Of a stretch of 64,000 nt of DNA, positions 9,819 to 17,978 are shown piece by piece. The stretch is from Paradesertivirga superstes (GTDB lineage Bacteria; Bacteroidota; Bacteroidia; Sphingobacteriales; Sphingobacteriaceae): assembly GCF_037622515.1 (NCBI RefSeq), contig NZ_JBBJCN010000002.1:248001-312000 (forward strand). The letters run 5' to 3'. How positions within the stretch are numbered: the first letter of the stretch is position 1; the number at the start of each line of letters is the position of its first letter. The notes beneath the pieces were generated by a model. That model saw nothing but the letters and a program-made list of their open reading frames with translations. It searched no databases and was not told the origin of the DNA. Position numbers and translations under genes: made by a program.

Positions 9819-9892
9819 TGGACACCGGAGGCGGATTCGAACCGCCGTAAAAGGTTTTGCAGACCTCCGCCTAACCACTCGGCCATCCGGGC
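9819..9892 (-). tRNA. tRNA-Cys (anticodon GCA), acceptor stem irregular
   Basis: Read on the minus strand: D arm GCC-GAGTGGTTA-GGC, anticodon arm GAGGT-CTGCAAA-ACCTT with anticodon GCA, four-base variable loop, T arm GGCGG-TTCGAAT-CCGCC, discriminator T and an encoded CCA (9819-9821). The acceptor stem pairs only for five positions: 5' GCCCGGA against 3' TCCGGTG leaves 1:72 as G-G and 2:71 as C-T. If an extra C is treated as bulged (CGCCCGGA), a C-G and a G-T pair restore a stem. The rest of the fold is normal, so it may be functional, but it may equally be a decaying copy. It lies 54 bp downstream of the YeiH gene in the same orientation. Confidence 0.8.
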
Positions 9893-9946
9893 GTGTACTA
9901 CTAATTATTATTTATGTCTGGCCATAAAAATCCAGACCTCAGCCTC

Positions 9947-11248
9947 TCAACTAAATAAAATAAATGCAATAACCAGCGTAACAATAATGTTGAATCCTTG
10001 AGCAATCAGAAATGCATAAAACGGTTTCTTACTATTTTTACTAAATAAATCGGAAAAATTGGTTTCCAGGCCAATACTGGTAAATGCTAAAGCAAACCAT
10101 AAACCTTGCAGACTTTTTAAACTGTCCTTAACCGTTGTTGTTGTTTCCGCAGGGATAATGAATGAAAACAACAGTGAGGCTGCAATGAAGCCTATTACAA
10201 ACTTTGGAAAACGCTCCCAAATCACAGCCAGGGTTGGTTTAGTATCTGCAGCTTGCGCTGATGTATGGTCGGTATAAGTCCAGAAAACCGAAATAGCAAA
10301 CGCTGCAATTCCCAATAATACATTTTGTGAAAATTTGACGATGGTGCTGATTTTGAGGGCCTCCTCCCCTACAAGCGTTCCTGAAGCCACAACGGCGCCC
10401 GTGGTATCAATGCTCCCACCCAGCCAGGCACCTGTAACTGCTTCCGGAAAATTAAAATATTGCGCTATGTAAGGCATAAAAATCATCATAGGTATAGCCG
10501 TTATCAACACCATGGAAATAACGTAGGACAACTTTTTTGAATCGCCTTTTATAGCTCCGGATGTGGCAATAGCCGCCGAAACACCACAGATAGATACAGC
10601 ACTCGAAATCATCATGGTTAATTCATCATCAACTTTAAGCTTTTTACATAACCAAAAAGCGAAATACCATACAGAAAGCACAACTAACAGAGCCTGTATT
10701 AAACCTAAAGATCCTGCTTTAAGAATATCTGAAAAAATAACTCCGGTACCCAACAGTACCAATCCAATCTTTACATATAATTCTGTAGATAAGGCCTTTC
10801 TAAACCAATCGGGCAGTTTGAAAAAATTCCCGAAAACAAGTCCTAAAGACAAGCTAAATATTACAGCTTCCAGGTTTAAAGCTTTAACACCTTTATTTCC
10901 GGAAATGATCAGGGCAAACAAGGTTATGATGTAAACCACCGGAAATACAATCAGAAGGCGCTTAATAGGCTTACCTGTTAAAACAGCTCCTAAGGCGGCG
11001 ATTAAAACGACAAGCAAAAACTGGTAGCCCACCGCCTGAGTGTTCTCTGTAGAAAAAAGCTTTGTTGAAAGATCATCTACTGAGCTCCAGCCAAATGAAG
11101 GAGCTGGAACAATCACCCCTGAAATGGCTAAAAAAATTATCAAAAATCCCAGGACAACTACTGTCCAGTCTTCGTGAATCGCAAAGCCTTTTTTTGGCGA
11201 CTGATCTTCAACAGTGGCCGTTTGTGTATCATTAATTACTGCTTCCAT
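9947..11248 (-). CDS. YeiH/UPF0324 family putative sulfate exporter
   Basis: 433 aa integral membrane protein with about eleven hydrophobic segments. It resembles the Cons_hypoth698 (YeiH) family; the motif LGGSIDTTGAVVASG and the segment SICGVSAAIATSGAIKGD are characteristic. The N-terminal 30 residues are cytosolic and charged. Family members are annotated as putative sulfate exporters, but the substrate is poorly tested, so this is annotation by family only. Its start overlaps the end of the TIGR01777 gene by 17 bp, making it the last gene of the susC-led operon. Its presence next to DoxX-like proteins hints at sulfur chemistry, which is inference. Confidence 0.85.
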   Translation of the reverse strand: MEAVINDTQTATVEDQSPKKGFAIHEDWTVVVLGFLIIFLAISGVIVPAPSFGWSSVDDLSTKLFSTENTQAVGYQFLLVVLIAALGAVLTGKPIKRLLIVFPVVYIITLFALIISGNKGVKALNLEAVIFSLSLGLVFGNFFKLPDWFRKALSTELYVKIGLVLLGTGVIFSDILKAGSLGLIQALLVVLSVWYFAFWLCKKLKVDDELTMMISSAVSICGVSAAIATSGAIKGDSKKLSYVISMVLITAIPMMIFMPYIAQYFNFPEAVTGAWLGGSIDTTGAVVASGTLVGEEALKISTIVKFSQNVLLGIAAFAISVFWTYTDHTSAQAADTKPTLAVIWERFPKFVIGFIAASLLFSFIIPAETTTTVKDSLKSLQGLWFALAFTSIGLETNFSDLFSKNSKKPFYAFLIAQGFNIIVTLVIAFILFS

Positions 11249-12155
11249 ATGAAATTAATTGCGCTAATGCTTGTTGTATTTTTGGGTATTTGAAATTAAA
11301 CTTATTTTTTTCCAGAACTGTCGAAATCACTCTTCTGCCCGAGAGCACCAGTTCGGCTTCTGTTTTGATAAAAACCGCACCAATACGGGTCAGAAAGGCG
11401 GGGTTCGGCAGACCGAAGGGCATTTTTAAGGCAGCCCTTATTTCCTGCATAAACTCTTTATTCTTTACAGGATAAGGACTTGAGCTGTGAATTATTCCTG
11501 AAACATTCTTCGCAATTGCCCATTGAATAAGGTTAACAAAGTCCTCTTCATGTATCCATGTAATGTATTGTTCACCCGAACCAATTCTACCTCCAAATCC
11601 GGTTCTGGCCAGATTTGTGAAAGGCTTTAAAACACCCTTAGCAGGTTGCAGAACCATTCCTATTCGTAGAAAAACTTTCCGGGTTTGAGGAGTAACAGAC
11701 TTAAAAAAAGCCTGCTCCCATAATTTGCAAACACGGGGCGAAAAGCCGTCGCCCGGTTCCGAATTCTCATCTTTTATTTCGTCGCCCGAATTGCCAAAAA
11801 TAGCTGCCGAACCAGCGTTGATCCATACTGCAGGCGAATGCTGTAAACCTTGAATGGCTTGACCAAGAATGAGCGTTGAATCTACCCGGGAGTTTATAAT
11901 CTCCTTTTTATTTGTTTCGGTATACCTGCAGTTTACCGACCTTCCCACAAGATTTATCACTGCGGTGCTTCCCTCAAGTTCTTTTGTCCATGCGCCCAAA
12001 GTCCTGGCATCCCAACCCACATATCTGATATTTTTATCAGCAGCATTCTGCCTGCGGCTGAGCACCACCACCTCTGTTTCGGTATCATAATACCTTTTTA
12101 TAATGCAGCTTCCCAGCGCCCCGGATCCCCCGGCAATTACAATTTTTTGCTTCAT
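11232..12155 (-). CDS. TIGR01777 family NAD(P)-binding epimerase-like protein (YfcH/SDR39U1 type)
   Basis: 307 aa. An N-terminal Rossmann fold has the nucleotide motif AGGSGALGS (8-16), followed by WDARTLGAWTKELEGSTAVI, INLVGRSVNCRYT and WINAGSAAIFGNSGDE, all typical of the TIGR01777 branch of extended SDRs. The C-terminal section (LKMPFGLPNPAFL, AELVLSGRRVISTVLEKNKF) matches the DUF1731 tail. Family members are annotated as nucleoside-diphosphate-sugar epimerase-like, but a substrate has not been settled. It overlaps the FAD oxidoreductase by 4 bp (ATGA-type coupling) and YeiH by 17 bp, so all three are probably translated from one mRNA. Confidence 0.9.
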   Translation of the reverse strand: MKQKIVIAGGSGALGSCIIKRYYDTETEVVVLSRRQNAADKNIRYVGWDARTLGAWTKELEGSTAVINLVGRSVNCRYTETNKKEIINSRVDSTLILGQAIQGLQHSPAVWINAGSAAIFGNSGDEIKDENSEPGDGFSPRVCKLWEQAFFKSVTPQTRKVFLRIGMVLQPAKGVLKPFTNLARTGFGGRIGSGEQYITWIHEEDFVNLIQWAIAKNVSGIIHSSSPYPVKNKEFMQEIRAALKMPFGLPNPAFLTRIGAVFIKTEAELVLSGRRVISTVLEKNKFNFKYPKIQQALAQLISYGSSN

Positions 12156-13618
12156 AGATTTCTAGTTGAATAAAGCGGTGATACATTCTTATTAAATACA
12201 TCTTTCAAAGCCTTTTTAGCAGCGTGGTAACCACACATACCATGCACGCCCCCTCCAGGAGGAGTCGACGAAGAGCAGATGTACAAGCCTTTTGCCGATG
12301 TTTTATAGGGCGAAGTGCTGATTACCGGTCGCGTAAATAATTGCCGGATATCAATGATTCCCCCATTAATATCTCCGCCTATGTAATTGGGGTTATACTC
12401 TTCCATTTGTGCAGGATTAAACACATGCCGGGCTAATATTCTATCCCTGAAACCAGGTGCAAAACGCTCTACCTGCTTCTCAATCGCCCCGGTCATATCT
12501 GTTGTCGAGCCGTTCGGCACGTGGCAATATCCCCATGCAGTATGTTTTCCCCGCGGTGCACGCGTTGAATCGAATAAACTTTGCTGTGCCAATAACACAA
12601 AAGGCTTTTCGGGTATTTTACCCGAAGACGCGGTTTGCTCTCCAAGTACGATCTCTTCTATCGTATTGCCAATATGGACGGTGCCCGCATTCCGGCATTC
12701 TTCGGCTGTAAAAGGTATCTGACCATCAAGGGCCCAGTCTATTTTGAAAACTCCCATGCCATAGCGGTATCGCTCCAGCTGCCATTTGTAAATGGATGAA
12801 AATTTATGTCCCGCGATTTGAAGTAACTGACGCGGAGTAACATCAAACAAGACAGCATGGGCTGAAGGGAGCTGATTCAATGATTTCACATAAAAGCCGG
12901 TTTCAATTTTGCCTCCGAGCGACTCAAAATAAGAAGACAGGGCAGTCGCTATAGACTTGGACCCGCCAACGGGGATTGGCCAGCCTCCTAAATGCCCTGC
13001 AGCCATCAGCACGATACCAATTGCTGAGGTGGTAAGGTTTGATAGTGGCTGAATGGAATGTGCCGCCATTCCGGCCCACAAGCCTTTTGCTTTTTTGGTA
13101 GAAAAGCGTTTTGATAGTGTTAAAGCTGATGACAGGGCCTTCAATCCAAATTGTGCCATATCCACCGGATATCGCGGAAAGCTTAAGGGCCCCAGCACAT
13201 CATTTGCAATAAGCGGCCACGACTTCAAAACGGGTGTCATCAGGTCAAGATAAGCCGTTTCGTCTTTCTCCAGAAGAGCCGCTGTTTCCGCCAAAGATTT
13301 TTTTAGAACCGCAGCCGACCCATCCTCAAAGGGATGGGCTGCCGCGGTTTCTGGGTAAACCAACTCTAAACCGTGTGCGTGCAGCGGTAAAGTTTGGAAA
13401 AAAGGTGAGGCTGCGGCCATCGGATGAATCGCAGAACATACATCGTGGGTGAAGCAAGGTATGGTAAGTTCGGCCGAACGTAAACCGCCTCCAATTACAT
13501 CCTTGCCTTCTATTAAAAGTACAGACAAGCCCTCGCGTTGCAAGGTAATTGCAGCAGAAAGTCCGTTTGGCCCTGAACCAACAACTATGGCATCAAAATC
13601 TTTTTTACTCATCTGCAT
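12152..13618 (-). CDS. NAD(P)/FAD-dependent oxidoreductase (phytoene desaturase/amine oxidase-like fold)
   Basis: 488 aa. The N-terminus holds a dinucleotide-binding motif, VVGSGPNGLSAAITLQREG (11-29), followed by LIEGKDVIGGGLRSAEL, a pattern shared by carotenoid desaturases, retinol saturase and PYROXD2-like proteins. A second FAD-contact region is near the C-terminus (YICSSSTPPGGGVHGMCGYH). No signal peptide or clear membrane anchor is visible, so it is probably cytoplasmic or peripheral. It is the fifth gene of the susC-led operon, 45 bp after the second DoxX-like gene and overlapping the epimerase-like gene by 4 bp. The substrate is unknown; no carotenoid synthase is nearby, so a pigment role is unsupported. 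Confidence 0.85.
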   Translation of the reverse strand: MQMSKKDFDAIVVGSGPNGLSAAITLQREGLSVLLIEGKDVIGGGLRSAELTIPCFTHDVCSAIHPMAAASPFFQTLPLHAHGLELVYPETAAAHPFEDGSAAVLKKSLAETAALLEKDETAYLDLMTPVLKSWPLIANDVLGPLSFPRYPVDMAQFGLKALSSALTLSKRFSTKKAKGLWAGMAAHSIQPLSNLTTSAIGIVLMAAGHLGGWPIPVGGSKSIATALSSYFESLGGKIETGFYVKSLNQLPSAHAVLFDVTPRQLLQIAGHKFSSIYKWQLERYRYGMGVFKIDWALDGQIPFTAEECRNAGTVHIGNTIEEIVLGEQTASSGKIPEKPFVLLAQQSLFDSTRAPRGKHTAWGYCHVPNGSTTDMTGAIEKQVERFAPGFRDRILARHVFNPAQMEEYNPNYIGGDINGGIIDIRQLFTRPVISTSPYKTSAKGLYICSSSTPPGGGVHGMCGYHAAKKALKDVFNKNVSPLYSTRNL

Positions 13619-13663
13619 GTGTTGTTAGCGCATTTAACATTACCAATCTTAACAGTTTATTCA

Positions 13664-15175
13664 TTAAAATGCCTTTATGTTTGTTTGTCTTCCTTCCACT
13701 AAAGGATATTTTTTGTTTAACTTATCCAAAACCACATAAATTGAATCATTAAATTCATTTCTTCCGCTTAAAATAATGCGCGTAGCGCTAGTCCTGCTGT
13801 AATGAAGTACCTGGGTTTCATCCGCATGATTTTTGTTTTTATTCTGCAGGTAAAGGATCTGATTTACAGGATCAGCTTTATAAAAGAAGTATCTTCGTTC
13901 GCCCGACATACCACCGACTTCCCAGCGCGTAACCCCTAGATCACGATTCTTTTTCTGTTTTGCAAGTCCGTCAGAATCCTGTGTATTTACCTGGTTTAGT
14001 TTTGTATTCTTTTTGTTATTCTTAACCCTGAGCGGAGAATACCCTATCATCCGGTCAGCAACAGCGCCACGATTTGTTCGGTAGCTCAGGGAAGACCAGT
14101 CTTCAAATATAGCATCCTGCCATCTGATAGAATCTGCCGGATTGTAAGGCAGCACTTTGTCGTTCAATCTAAACTCGCTCACAGTGTACAGGCCCTTAGT
14201 TTGGGCAATGCCAGGAGTACTCGGGATGTTATAATTATTCCCATTAAAAAACCCAAAAGCCCATAAGCCCGCGGCAACAGGAACAAACAGAAAATTAAAG
14301 GTCCATTTAGTTCCGTTTACAAGATACTTTTGCCAGTTTTCTGAAAATACAGGGTTGTACCGATAAGGCTGAAGAACATCCTTCTCATTGACAATAAGAT
14401 TCCAAATTTTAGGCAAATCATACCAGGTAATAAAAATCCCTATAATCGCGAAATAAGCAGCAGGAACCGCCACACCAGCATCATATGCATGGTTGGCAAT
14501 ACATATGTTAAATGTCACAACCGCCGCGAGCGCTGCTCCTAAAACAGAAGTTTTCCGGTGCAGCAATAATAAGCCCGGCAATATTTCGGCAAAACCAAGA
14601 AACACTGTGTATTCAAAAGATACTCCCACATGCGACCAGTACAATTTCTTCTCTGCAAAATCGATAAACGGAGTGTTTAACATTCCCTCTGTTGGATAAA
14701 CCATTTGCATGGGAAATGCTTTTTTTAGTCCCCAGCCTACCATACCGTAGGCCAGGCGGTAACGGGCAAGAACACGGATCAAGTAGTACAGTTTGGTATA
14801 TTGAGTAGTGTTTTTATCCAAAAGTGTCCATATAGCTCCGCCAATTACAGCTCCAGCAAAAACCAGGATAAGGTTAATATAATTCAGGATACCGAAAACC
14901 CCTTCTTCCGATTCAATCGTGATAATCTGCGGGGGCCAGAACGCAACTATGGACTGAAAATCGTGATAGGTAATTTTTGAAAATTTCAGTCCGAACAAAT
15001 GCTTATAAAACCCGGGATACGTAGGTACACATAAAAACAGAATGTATAAGAATGCTATTCTGAAAGCTATCTTCTGTGTATTCGTCCATGCTGAACGATT
15101 TGGTCTTACCTGTTCTGCAGAGCGATGATGCTCTGCAACATAAGGACCTTCAATGCTTAAATCTGTTGTCGACAT
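13664..15175 (-). CDS. DoxX-like integral membrane protein with C-terminal soluble domain (copy 2)
   Basis: 503 aa. The N-terminal ~310 residues contain about seven to eight hydrophobic segments with DoxX-like features (YRLAYGMVGWGLKKAFPMQM, FLGFAEILPGLLLLHRKTSV, VVTFNICIANHAYDAGV). The C-terminal ~190 residues are hydrophilic and share blocks with the neighbouring paralogue: FRLNDKVLPY, RWQDAIFEDWSSLSYRTNR, the block LYLQNKNKNH, and a tail DSIYVVLDKLNKKYPLVEGR. This two-part layout is longer than ordinary DoxX proteins (around 130-180 aa). DoxX itself is named for a thiosulfate:quinone oxidoreductase subunit, but most DoxX-family members have no known function. It lies 32 bp after the other copy. 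A role in membrane redox chemistry coupled to the FAD protein is inference. Confidence 0.7.
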   Translation of the reverse strand: MSTTDLSIEGPYVAEHHRSAEQVRPNRSAWTNTQKIAFRIAFLYILFLCVPTYPGFYKHLFGLKFSKITYHDFQSIVAFWPPQIITIESEEGVFGILNYINLILVFAGAVIGGAIWTLLDKNTTQYTKLYYLIRVLARYRLAYGMVGWGLKKAFPMQMVYPTEGMLNTPFIDFAEKKLYWSHVGVSFEYTVFLGFAEILPGLLLLHRKTSVLGAALAAVVTFNICIANHAYDAGVAVPAAYFAIIGIFITWYDLPKIWNLIVNEKDVLQPYRYNPVFSENWQKYLVNGTKWTFNFLFVPVAAGLWAFGFFNGNNYNIPSTPGIAQTKGLYTVSEFRLNDKVLPYNPADSIRWQDAIFEDWSSLSYRTNRGAVADRMIGYSPLRVKNNKKNTKLNQVNTQDSDGLAKQKKNRDLGVTRWEVGGMSGERRYFFYKADPVNQILYLQNKNKNHADETQVLHYSRTSATRIILSGRNEFNDSIYVVLDKLNKKYPLVEGRQTNIKAF

Positions 15176-15207
15176 GATTCAAAAATTTATATTATAAATG
15201 CATTAAA

Positions 15208-16623
15208 TTAAAGTTTAACAGGCTTGCGACGTCCTTCAAACATCATATATTTTTTATTGATCTTATTGAGAACTACCCGGATAGAATCCCGGTTCTCGTT
15301 AATCCCCGAAAGCACCAGAGTGCTGTCATTCGGCCTTTGATAAGCAAGAACCAGTTTTTCGCTCCTATGATTTTTATTCTTGTTTTGAAGATAAAGCCTG
15401 TGATTTATCGTGTCGGCTTCGTAATGAAAGTAGTGACGGCCCGCAAAACCTGCGAGTTCATATTTGCGATCAATATCTTTTTCCTGAACTGCTTCAGCAC
15501 TACTAAAATCGATTTTAACCGGGCGATTAACTTTGATGGTAAGCGTCGACCATTTTTCGAAAACTACATCCTGCCAGCGATCCTTATCTGTTTTTGAAAA
15601 AGGAATAAGCTGATTATTCAGGCGAAACTCCTTAACATTATAATATCCATAGGCATTGCTTAACCCCGGTGTATGCGGAATTTTATAAGGGTCGCTTACA
15701 AAATTATCATAGGTTTTATAAGCAAATAATACAGTAAAAATCAAGAATGCGCCTCGCAACCCTGTCCGGATATTTGCGATGGCTTTATCAGAAAAATCGG
15801 GAACTAATTTATTGGCATATACAGGGACTTCGCTGACGAGCAGTCTCCATAATCTTGGAATATCATACACAAACAAAAACACGGCAAGTAATACAATCAA
15901 AGTACTTAACACCTGTTCACCGATGTCGTAAAAACCATTAACAACGGCAACGTTTCCTATAAATCCAAAGATCAATCCGACACCAAAAGTTACCGTCCGC
16001 CTGTTGAATAATAGGAAAGCCGCTAATATCTCCACAAAACCCAAAAAAGCCTGGTATTTAGGTGCTATACCAACGGTCTGAAAGTAGATTTTCCAGGGAA
16101 AGAAATCGCCGTAATTGGTAAGCAAATTACTTAAAGAAGGATAAGGCATTTGCAATGGAAAGAACTTAATAAAGCCATAGGTTATTAAAACGATGGCAAG
16201 ACGATAGCGAACAATCACTCTCAGCCAGTAATACAGAACATTATATTCCTTCCTCTTTGTATCGATATTACTCCATACTATAGCTCCGGTCAACGAAATA
16301 ATAGCTGCGATTGCCCAATTTGCAAACTGGCCGATACCCCAGGCTGGTAACTTTTTATTCGATATAAATTGAGTCTGATACTTTGATAGCCTGAACAAAT
16401 CATGAAAATGAAGGTGCGCCCAGTCTATCGAAAAAACTTCTCGGTAAAATTTCCAGTCAACAGGAAGTATCAATAAACTCAGAAAAATGAAAAAGAAACG
16501 AAACAGATTTCTTTCCCATGGCTGCCAGTCCTGCAGATTATGGTCTGGTTTTGCAATGCTGCCGAAATGTTGCAGCACCCTTTTCCAGAAGGAAGGTGCT
16601 GCATGTGATTTTGTACTACTCAT
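15208..16623 (-). CDS. DoxX-like integral membrane protein with C-terminal soluble domain (copy 1)
   Basis: 471 aa, paralogous to the next gene downstream. A soluble N-terminal stretch of about 45 residues precedes hydrophobic segments from FRFFFIFLSLLILPVDW on; YRLAIVLITYGFIKFFPLQM and YQAFLGFVEILAAFLLFNRR are the DoxX-like elements. The C-terminal part has FRLNNQLIPF, RWQDVVFEKWSTLTIKVNR, YHF-type aromatic blocks, LYLQNKNKNH and VVLNKINKKYMMFEGRR, in the same order as in the paralogue. It follows susD by 30 bp, so it is in the susCD operon. The conserved soluble tail, repeated in both proteins, may be a substrate-binding or partner-binding unit facing the periplasm; its function is unknown. 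Confidence 0.7.
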   Translation of the reverse strand: MSSTKSHAAPSFWKRVLQHFGSIAKPDHNLQDWQPWERNLFRFFFIFLSLLILPVDWKFYREVFSIDWAHLHFHDLFRLSKYQTQFISNKKLPAWGIGQFANWAIAAIISLTGAIVWSNIDTKRKEYNVLYYWLRVIVRYRLAIVLITYGFIKFFPLQMPYPSLSNLLTNYGDFFPWKIYFQTVGIAPKYQAFLGFVEILAAFLLFNRRTVTFGVGLIFGFIGNVAVVNGFYDIGEQVLSTLIVLLAVFLFVYDIPRLWRLLVSEVPVYANKLVPDFSDKAIANIRTGLRGAFLIFTVLFAYKTYDNFVSDPYKIPHTPGLSNAYGYYNVKEFRLNNQLIPFSKTDKDRWQDVVFEKWSTLTIKVNRPVKIDFSSAEAVQEKDIDRKYELAGFAGRHYFHYEADTINHRLYLQNKNKNHRSEKLVLAYQRPNDSTLVLSGINENRDSIRVVLNKINKKYMMFEGRRKPVKL

Positions 16624-16653
16624 AACAGAGGTTGATTAAGTATGCTGATTAGA

Positions 16654-17967
16654 TTAGTTACCGTATTCGGGATTCTGCTTAAGTGAAGGATCGGCCAATA
16701 TTTCCCCCGCAGGTATCGGGAAAATGTATCTGCTGGGATCAGTCAGATTAAAGACCACCGGCGCTCTTCCTGTTCGCACAATATCAAACCAACGGTGAGG
16801 TTCGAGTGCAAACTCCACCCGGCGTTCGTTCTCAATGGCGAGTATGATCTCATCCTGAGTAAGAGCAGTGCTGTTTGCAACATTAGCACGAGCACGAACG
16901 GCGTTTAAATCACCCAAAGCACCTGTTAAATCAGGCACCGTTTTTTTGGCTCTGGCTTCTGCTCTTATCAGGTGAAGCTCTGCGGTTCTAATGCCGTAAG
17001 CAGCAGAAGTATTAGAAGGATAAATACCACCGATAAACTGATTCGATGCATTCTTTACAGATAAGATTTTTCTATCGCCACCTACCGCAGGATCATTCAG
17101 CAAATTATGCAATACTGCCTTAGGCTCTAATTGTCGGTTACTGGTATTCCACAGTCCGTAACCACCGTTCAGATCATTAACACTATAAGAAAATTCCAGT
17201 ACCGATTCGGTAGTTCCGGCAGCAAGGTTAAAGGGTTTTATTAATATGTAACTGCTATTTGCAAGAATGCTGTTCACATCATTTTCGGCATCCTGATATC
17301 TGTTAGTATACAAGTGCAACCTTGCCCGCAAAGCATACACAGTATATTTTGTGGCTCTGTTTCTTACAACGGTGCCTGGCAATAATGCTTCTGCCTGGTT
17401 CAGATCAGCCAGCACCTGGGCATATACTTCTGCCTGAGTGCTCTTTGGGACGCCTAGTTTATCCACAACTACTTTAGTCGGAGTAAGAAAAATTTGAACA
17501 TTTCCGAACACCCGCGCCAAATCGAAATAAGAATAGGCCCGAATAAAATAAGCTTCACCTAAAAGCTGATTCTTCAAATCCTGACTAAGCCTCACATCAT
17601 TTACCAGAGGTACTTTTTCGATAACATGGTTCGCCCGGTTAATGGTATTATAGAAGTTTGACCAATAGGTCGATAAAAAACCGATATCGGAACGTAAATC
17701 ATAATTAATAACATTCAAATCTGTTTGAGCATTATTAAGAGACCTAACATCGCCACCCGACTGCAGAATGGTGTTTTGAAAACTACTGCTATAATTTGAG
17801 CTGGCCAAAGCACGATAAGCACCCCGTACGGCTGTCTCGGCAGAAGCCTTATCAAAAATTGTATTTTCATCTGAAACCTTGTCGTACGATTCTACTTCCA
17901 GATATTTCTCGCACGATTGCATAAGCATGCTGACTATCAGCATAGAGAGTATAAGTATCTTCTTCAT
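16654..17967 (-). CDS. RagB/SusD family nutrient-uptake outer membrane lipoprotein
   Basis: 437 aa surface lipoprotein that caps a SusC transporter and binds its ligand. A lipoprotein signal peptide ends at LMQSC with Cys19. The N-terminal SusD part includes AVRGAYRALAS, YWSNFYNTINRANHVIEKV and GEAYFIRAYSYFDLARVFGNV, and the C-terminal SusD domain has LIRAEARAK, LNAVRARAN and ERRVEFALEPHRWFDIVRTG, ending with a typical FPIPAGE...NPEYGN. At 437 aa it is on the short side for SusD proteins. It starts 11 bp after susC. No glycoside hydrolase accompanies it, which is unusual. Confidence 0.95.
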   Translation of the reverse strand: MKKILILSMLIVSMLMQSCEKYLEVESYDKVSDENTIFDKASAETAVRGAYRALASSNYSSSFQNTILQSGGDVRSLNNAQTDLNVINYDLRSDIGFLSTYWSNFYNTINRANHVIEKVPLVNDVRLSQDLKNQLLGEAYFIRAYSYFDLARVFGNVQIFLTPTKVVVDKLGVPKSTQAEVYAQVLADLNQAEALLPGTVVRNRATKYTVYALRARLHLYTNRYQDAENDVNSILANSSYILIKPFNLAAGTTESVLEFSYSVNDLNGGYGLWNTSNRQLEPKAVLHNLLNDPAVGGDRKILSVKNASNQFIGGIYPSNTSAAYGIRTAELHLIRAEARAKKTVPDLTGALGDLNAVRARANVANSTALTQDEIILAIENERRVEFALEPHRWFDIVRTGRAPVVFNLTDPSRYIFPIPAGEILADPSLKQNPEYGN

Positions 17968-17978
17968 ATGTATATAGA

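Noticed and set aside
9674..9886. Minus-strand 70-codon frame
   Set aside because: It is the translation of the tRNA-Cys and the 3' end of the chloride transporter on the opposite strand.
9819..9893. tRNA as an attachment site for an integrated element
   Set aside because: No integrase and no duplicated tRNA 3' end was seen on either side.
12152..13618. Carotenoid biosynthesis cluster
   Set aside because: The FAD enzyme has a desaturase-like fold, but no phytoene synthase, cyclase or hydroxylase is nearby, so a pigment function is unsupported.
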